Below are positions 60,293 through 64,000 of a stretch of DNA of 64,000 bases, piece after piece. The position numbers and the translations under genes were made by a program. Location: contig NZ_BONQ01000083.1 of assembly GCF_016862795.1 (NCBI RefSeq), positions 247,322 to 311,321 on the forward strand. Direction: 5' to 3'. This DNA is from Dactylosporangium siamense (GTDB taxonomy: Bacteria > Actinomycetota > Actinomycetes > Mycobacteriales > Micromonosporaceae). Under the pieces are notes generated by a model. The model was not told the DNA's origin. It saw only the letters and a program-made list of their open reading frames with translations, and searched no databases. How positions within the stretch are numbered: position 1 is the stretch's first letter; each line of letters starts with the position of its first letter.

Positions 60293-61270
60293 TTACTTCA
60301 GCCGCAACTGCTTGCGCAGGAAGGCCACCCGATCGGCGCTCGCCGCGTCGAACCCGACGAGGTCGTGACCGGTGTCGTAGTCCTTGCGCTCCTTCGGCCC
60401 GGCGACGCCGTTGGCGAGTTCCGCGCGCTCGGCCTCCGGGACCATGGTGTCCTGCTTGCCGAACTGCAGCAGGACCGGCTTGCGCCCGGTCACCGCGACA
60501 TATGGCGGCGCATCGAATCTGGACAATGCATCCAGATAGGCGTGCCAGTCCGCCGGGACCGGTGGCTGCCTGACCATCCACCTGGAGATCCGGCTGGTGC
60601 CGGACGCGAGCGCGGTCGCCGTGATGCGGGAGTCCACGCCGTACAGGACGGCACCCAGCGCGGCGCCCCAGCTGTGCCCGGCGAACCCGGCCCGCGATCC
60701 GTCGCAGTCCGTGCGGCGGATCAGCAGGTCGAAGCCGCGGCGCAGGGCCACCACCGAGTCGGCGACCACCTTGCTGTCCGCGACCGGATCGCCCGACGGC
60801 TTGAGCGGCAGCTCCGGCACGAACACGAGCACACCCAGCCGCGCCACCGCCATGGCCTCCTGCAGCAGCGTGTCGCGGTTGCCGTCGCTGCCGTGCGCGT
60901 AGACCACGGCGGGCAGCCGGCCGGTGAACTTCTCGGGACCGACCACGTAGGCCGGGATCTCCTCGCGGCCCCTGGTGTCGGAGTACGTGATGTCCTCGAG
61001 GATCACGCCGTCGCCGGTCCGCTTGTCCGTCAACTGGGCGTTGAGCGTGGCCTTGGCGTCGTAGTTGAAGAGCTTCTTGAGCTCGGCGATCGGCACGGGG
61101 GCGGGCACGTACACCGAGGGGTCGAACGTGGAGGACGGTTGGACCGCGCCGGAGGAGCCCGGCGCCGCGCCGCCCTTCACGTTAGGTGCATTCGACTCCC
61201 CGGCGCACGCTTGGACCAGCATTCCTGCCAGTCCCGCCACCCCGATGTGCAACACCCCGCGACGCCGCAC
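60293..61270 (-). CDS. Putative lipoprotein, dienelactone-hydrolase-like alpha/beta hydrolase
   Basis: A 325-residue exported hydrolase. RRRGVLHIGVAGLAGMLVQAC has a basic start, hydrophobic core and a possible lipobox ending in Cys, so it is probably a lipoprotein. The hydrolase part has the oxyanion strand VVYAHGSDGN, the nucleophile Ser in AGHSWGAALGAV, an Asp in FGKQDTMVPE and the His in DTGHDLVGFD. Substrate unknown. GGAGGAG precedes the GTG start by 4 bases. It is divergent from ptrB across 179 bp. Confidence 0.85.
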   Translation of the reverse strand: MRRRGVLHIGVAGLAGMLVQACAGESNAPNVKGGAAPGSSGAVQPSSTFDPSVYVPAPVPIAELKKLFNYDAKATLNAQLTDKRTGDGVILEDITYSDTRGREEIPAYVVGPEKFTGRLPAVVYAHGSDGNRDTLLQEAMAVARLGVLVFVPELPLKPSGDPVADSKVVADSVVALRRGFDLLIRRTDCDGSRAGFAGHSWGAALGAVLYGVDSRITATALASGTSRISRWMVRQPPVPADWHAYLDALSRFDAPPYVAVTGRKPVLLQFGKQDTMVPEAERAELANGVAGPKERKDYDTGHDLVGFDAASADRVAFLRKQLRLK

Positions 61271-61449
61271 CGCACTCCTCCATGGGCTCGCCCGAACTTC
61301 GAGACCATGACGGTACCGGTGTCGCTTTCTCCTACAGGACAGACCGCCGGGTTCCCCCCTTGGTTGCTCATGTTTCTGTTTTTCCGTGGGGTGTCGTCTG
61401 GGGGCGGACGCGCCCGAAAGTGTCGGGGGGTGCGGGTAACGTCTTGAGC

Positions 61450-63537
61450 GTGACTTCAGGTGTGACGGGCGTTCAGCCGCCGACGGCGAAGCAGGTTCCG
61501 CACGAGCGGACGCACCACGGCGACACCGTGGTCGACGAGTATTTCTGGCTGCAGGACAAGGAAGACCCAGACACGGTCGCCTATCTCGAGGCCGAGAACG
61601 CGTTCACCACCGCGGCGACGGCGCACCTGGAGGGCCTGCGCGAGACCGCGTTCAACGAGATCAAGTCCCGCACCAAGGAGACCGACCTCTCGGTGCCCAC
61701 CCGCAAGGGCGGCTTCTGGTACTACACGCGCACCGAAGAGGGCAAGCAGTATGGGATCCACTGCCGGGTCCCGGCCGCCGCGGGCCAGAGCACCCCGCCC
61801 GAGCTCGGCGACGGCGGTGCCCTGCCCGACGAGCAGATCCTCCTCGACGGCAACGAGCTGGCCGGCGACTCCGAGTTCTTCGCGCTCGGCACCTTCGACA
61901 TCAGCCCCGACAGCCGCCGCCTGGCCTACAGCACCGACTTCGCCGGCGACGAGCGCTTCACGCTGCGGGTGAAAGACCTCGAGACCGGCGAGCTGCTGCC
62001 CGACACGGTCGAGGACGCGTTCTACGGCTCCGCGTGGTCCGGCGACGGCTCGACGCTGTTCTACATCACGGTCGACGAGGCGTGGCGGCCCAACCGGATC
62101 TGGCGGCACGCTCTCGGCACCACCGGCGAGGACGTGATCGTCCACGAGGAGACCGACGAGCGGTTCTGGGTCGGCGTCGACCTGACCCGTTCCGAGCGCT
62201 TCATCCTCATCGACATCCACAGCAAGGTCACCAGCGAGGTCCTGGTCATCCCGGCCGACGCCCCGACCAGCCCGCCGCTGTCGATCGCGCCCCGCCGGCA
62301 GGGCATCGAGTATTCGGTGGAGCACCACGGCCACCGGTTCCTGATCCTGCACAACGACGGCGCCGAGGACTTCGCGCTGTCCTACACCTCCGCCGACGCC
62401 CCCGGCGCCTGGATCACGCTCATCGAGCACGAGCCCGGCACCCGCCTGCTCGGCGTCGACGCGTTCTCCGGCCACCTGGTCGTCTCGCTGCGCCGCGACG
62501 GGCTCACCGGCATCCGGGTCGTGCCGCTGCATGGCGCCGCGCCCTATGACATCGCCTTCCCGGAGCCGATCTACTCCGCCGGCCCCGAGGCCAACCTCGA
62601 ATACGACACCACCTCCTTCCGCCTGCACTACGTCTCGCTCGTCACGCCCGACTCGGTCTTCGACTGCAACCTCGACAGCGGCGAGCTGACCCTGCGCAAG
62701 CAGAAGCCGGTCCTCGGCGACTTCGACCCGGCACGCTACGAGCAGCACCGCGAGTGGGCCCTCGCCGAGGACGGCACCCGCGTCCCGATCTCGATCGTGG
62801 CCCGCACCGGCACCCCCCGCGACGGCTCCGCCCCCGCCGTCCTCTACGGCTACGGCTCCTACGAGGCCTCGATGGACCCCTGGTTCTCGATCGCCCGCCT
62901 GTCGCTGCTCGACCGCGGCGTCGTCTTCGCCGTCGCCCACATCCGCGGCGGCGGTGAGATGGGCCGCCGCTGGTATGACGAGGGCAAGCTCCTGGCCAAG
63001 AAGAACACGTTCACCGACTTCGTCGCCTCCGCCGAGCACCTGGTCAAGGCCGGCTGGACCTCGTCGGACAAGCTCGTCGCCCGCGGCGGCTCGGCCGGTG
63101 GCCTGCTCATGGGCGCCGTGGCCAACCTCGCCCCGGAGTCCTTCACCGCCATCGTCGCCCAGGTCCCCTTCGTCGACGCCCTCAACACCATCCTCGACCC
63201 GTCCCTCCCACTGACCGTCACCGAATGGGAGGAGTGGGGCAACCCGCTCGAGGACCCCGAGGTGTATGCGTACATGAAGTCCTACACGCCCTACGAGAAC
63301 CTCACGGCCCGCCCGTATCCGGCAATCCTGGCCGTGACCAGCCTCAACGACACCCGGGTGCTGTATCACGAGCCGGCCAAGTGGGTCGCCCGCCTGCGCA
63401 TCCTCTCCCCCAACTCCGACGTGCTGCTGAAGACGGAGATGGGGGCCGGCCACGGCGGGCCGAGCGGGCGGTATGACGCTTGGCGGGAGGAAGCCTTCAT
63501 CACGGCCTGGGTCCTGGACCGGGTGGGCCTCGCCTGA
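61450..63537 (+). CDS. ptrB: Oligopeptidase B / prolyl oligopeptidase family (S9A)
   Basis: A 695-residue cytosolic peptidase that cleaves short peptides, usually after Arg or Lys. An N-terminal seven-bladed propeller (about 60-400) precedes the hydrolase domain. The nucleophile Ser is in ARGGSAGGLLMG, the Asp in SLNDTRVLYHEP and the His in GAGHGGPSGRYD. The acidic S1/S2 region WEEWGNPLEDPEVY, as in oligopeptidase B, supports the symbol. GTG 61450 lies 7 nt after TAACGT, a leaderless start; a longer frame runs through the divergent promoter. Confidence 0.94.
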   Translation: MTSGVTGVQPPTAKQVPHERTHHGDTVVDEYFWLQDKEDPDTVAYLEAENAFTTAATAHLEGLRETAFNEIKSRTKETDLSVPTRKGGFWYYTRTEEGKQYGIHCRVPAAAGQSTPPELGDGGALPDEQILLDGNELAGDSEFFALGTFDISPDSRRLAYSTDFAGDERFTLRVKDLETGELLPDTVEDAFYGSAWSGDGSTLFYITVDEAWRPNRIWRHALGTTGEDVIVHEETDERFWVGVDLTRSERFILIDIHSKVTSEVLVIPADAPTSPPLSIAPRRQGIEYSVEHHGHRFLILHNDGAEDFALSYTSADAPGAWITLIEHEPGTRLLGVDAFSGHLVVSLRRDGLTGIRVVPLHGAAPYDIAFPEPIYSAGPEANLEYDTTSFRLHYVSLVTPDSVFDCNLDSGELTLRKQKPVLGDFDPARYEQHREWALAEDGTRVPISIVARTGTPRDGSAPAVLYGYGSYEASMDPWFSIARLSLLDRGVVFAVAHIRGGGEMGRRWYDEGKLLAKKNTFTDFVASAEHLVKAGWTSSDKLVARGGSAGGLLMGAVANLAPESFTAIVAQVPFVDALNTILDPSLPLTVTEWEEWGNPLEDPEVYAYMKSYTPYENLTARPYPAILAVTSLNDTRVLYHEPAKWVARLRILSPNSDVLLKTEMGAGHGGPSGRYDAWREEAFITAWVLDRVGLA

Positions 63538-63639
63538 CCAGCCACGCCCCGCGCCCTCACTGAGCACCAACACGGCCACCGCCGAGCCCGCCACACCAGC
63601 GGGCCGGCGGCCCAGCCGCGCCCGACATCAGGAACGGAC

Positions 63640-63915
63640 CGGCTGTCCGGGACGAGCCCGGCGTTCAGACGGGTCGCGGGTCGAGCGGGCCCGCGTCGCG
63701 AGCGCGCCTGGCGTCCAGACGCGTCCGGCGTCACGAGTGCGTCCTGCGTCGCGAACGGTCGCATCACGGACGAGTTCGCCGTACCAACGGCTCGACGGCC
63801 ATACCCTTACATCGCGGACATACCCGAACATAGCGGGCACGACTCAGCATTGCGGGTGGGCCCGACATCATGGGCGGACCCGAATCGCGGGCGCGATCCG
63901 GAGTCACGGCCCCGC
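63640..63915. repeat. Degenerate tandem repeats in a gene-free tail
   Basis: After ptrB no credible gene is seen to the end of the window. From about 63668 to 63760, units of 17-18 bp resembling GGCGTCCAGACGCGTCC recur about six times. From about 63808 to 63910, units of 17-20 bp resembling ATCGCGGGC...CCGA recur about six times. The open frames across it are repeat artefacts. Confidence 0.65.
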
Positions 63916-64000
63916 TGACGTGACGGACCTCGCGCTGCCGTTGTCCGGATAGGCGCCTTTGCGTGTTGCTCCGCCGGTGTCAACGGCGGCCGAATTTGGG

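Overview
The window is high-GC DNA with strong G/C bias at codon third positions and frequent GTG starts. The gene content (bldC next to vdh, a pur cluster, actinobacterial furA-katG, a fadA2/fabG4/htdX locus, a DtxR-type iron box) points to a filamentous actinomycete. Micromonosporaceae (Actinoplanes/Dactylosporangium-like) is my best guess; I cannot prove it from sequence alone.

Layout. 1-3.1 kb: katG (3' end outside the window), furA and an acetyltransferase. 3.4-6.3 kb: a small MFS/glyoxalase/HxlR cassette lying between a 3' fragment of a tRNA and an intact tRNA-Arg(ACG), followed by tRNA-Ser(GCT). 6.4-14.4 kb: secreted repeat protein, Ala/Pro/Lys-rich EcsC-like protein, subtilase, CPBP protease. 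14.4-21.6 kb: flavohemoglobin, PPOX protein, an XRE-peptide deformylase fusion, an iron-boxed FhuF reductase followed by a two-gene MEDS-STAS/MEDS-ATPase module, and a Nudix hydrolase. 22-26 kb: tRNA-Ser(TGA), quinone oxidoreductase, SoxR, glycosyltransferase, PPOX protein, bldC.

26.7-42.6 kb is the conserved actinobacterial vdh-DUF3073-purM-purF-comB-purL-purQ-purS-purB neighbourhood. A radical-SAM RiPP cassette (maturase plus a 65-residue precursor that overlaps its 3' end) sits inside it. A single-pass membrane protein with a very long Gly/Tyr/Asn-rich tail is also here. 42.7-47.9 kb: a double ABC permease on one chain, and the divergent fadA2 / fabG4-htdX locus.

47.9-58.9 kb looks like one functional island. 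Plus strand: a large multi-pass membrane protein, a WecE-type sugar aminotransferase, GtrA and a GNAT N-acetyltransferase. Minus strand: ACP, SDR reductase, AMP-dependent ligase, LuxE, LuxC and an ArnC-like glycosyltransferase, mostly joined by 4-bp or longer overlaps. I infer an acyl-to-aldehyde branch coupled to an amino-sugar/lipid-linked sugar branch for a cell-envelope glycolipid or polysaccharide. 58.8-64 kb: FAD oxidoreductase, a putative lipoprotein hydrolase, oligopeptidase B and a non-coding degenerate repeat tract.

Recurring themes: several genes start directly behind a -10 hexamer (leaderless mRNA); short tandem repeats sit on or just after stop codons at three separate sites; and in-frame minisatellites enlarge LuxC and the AMP ligase.
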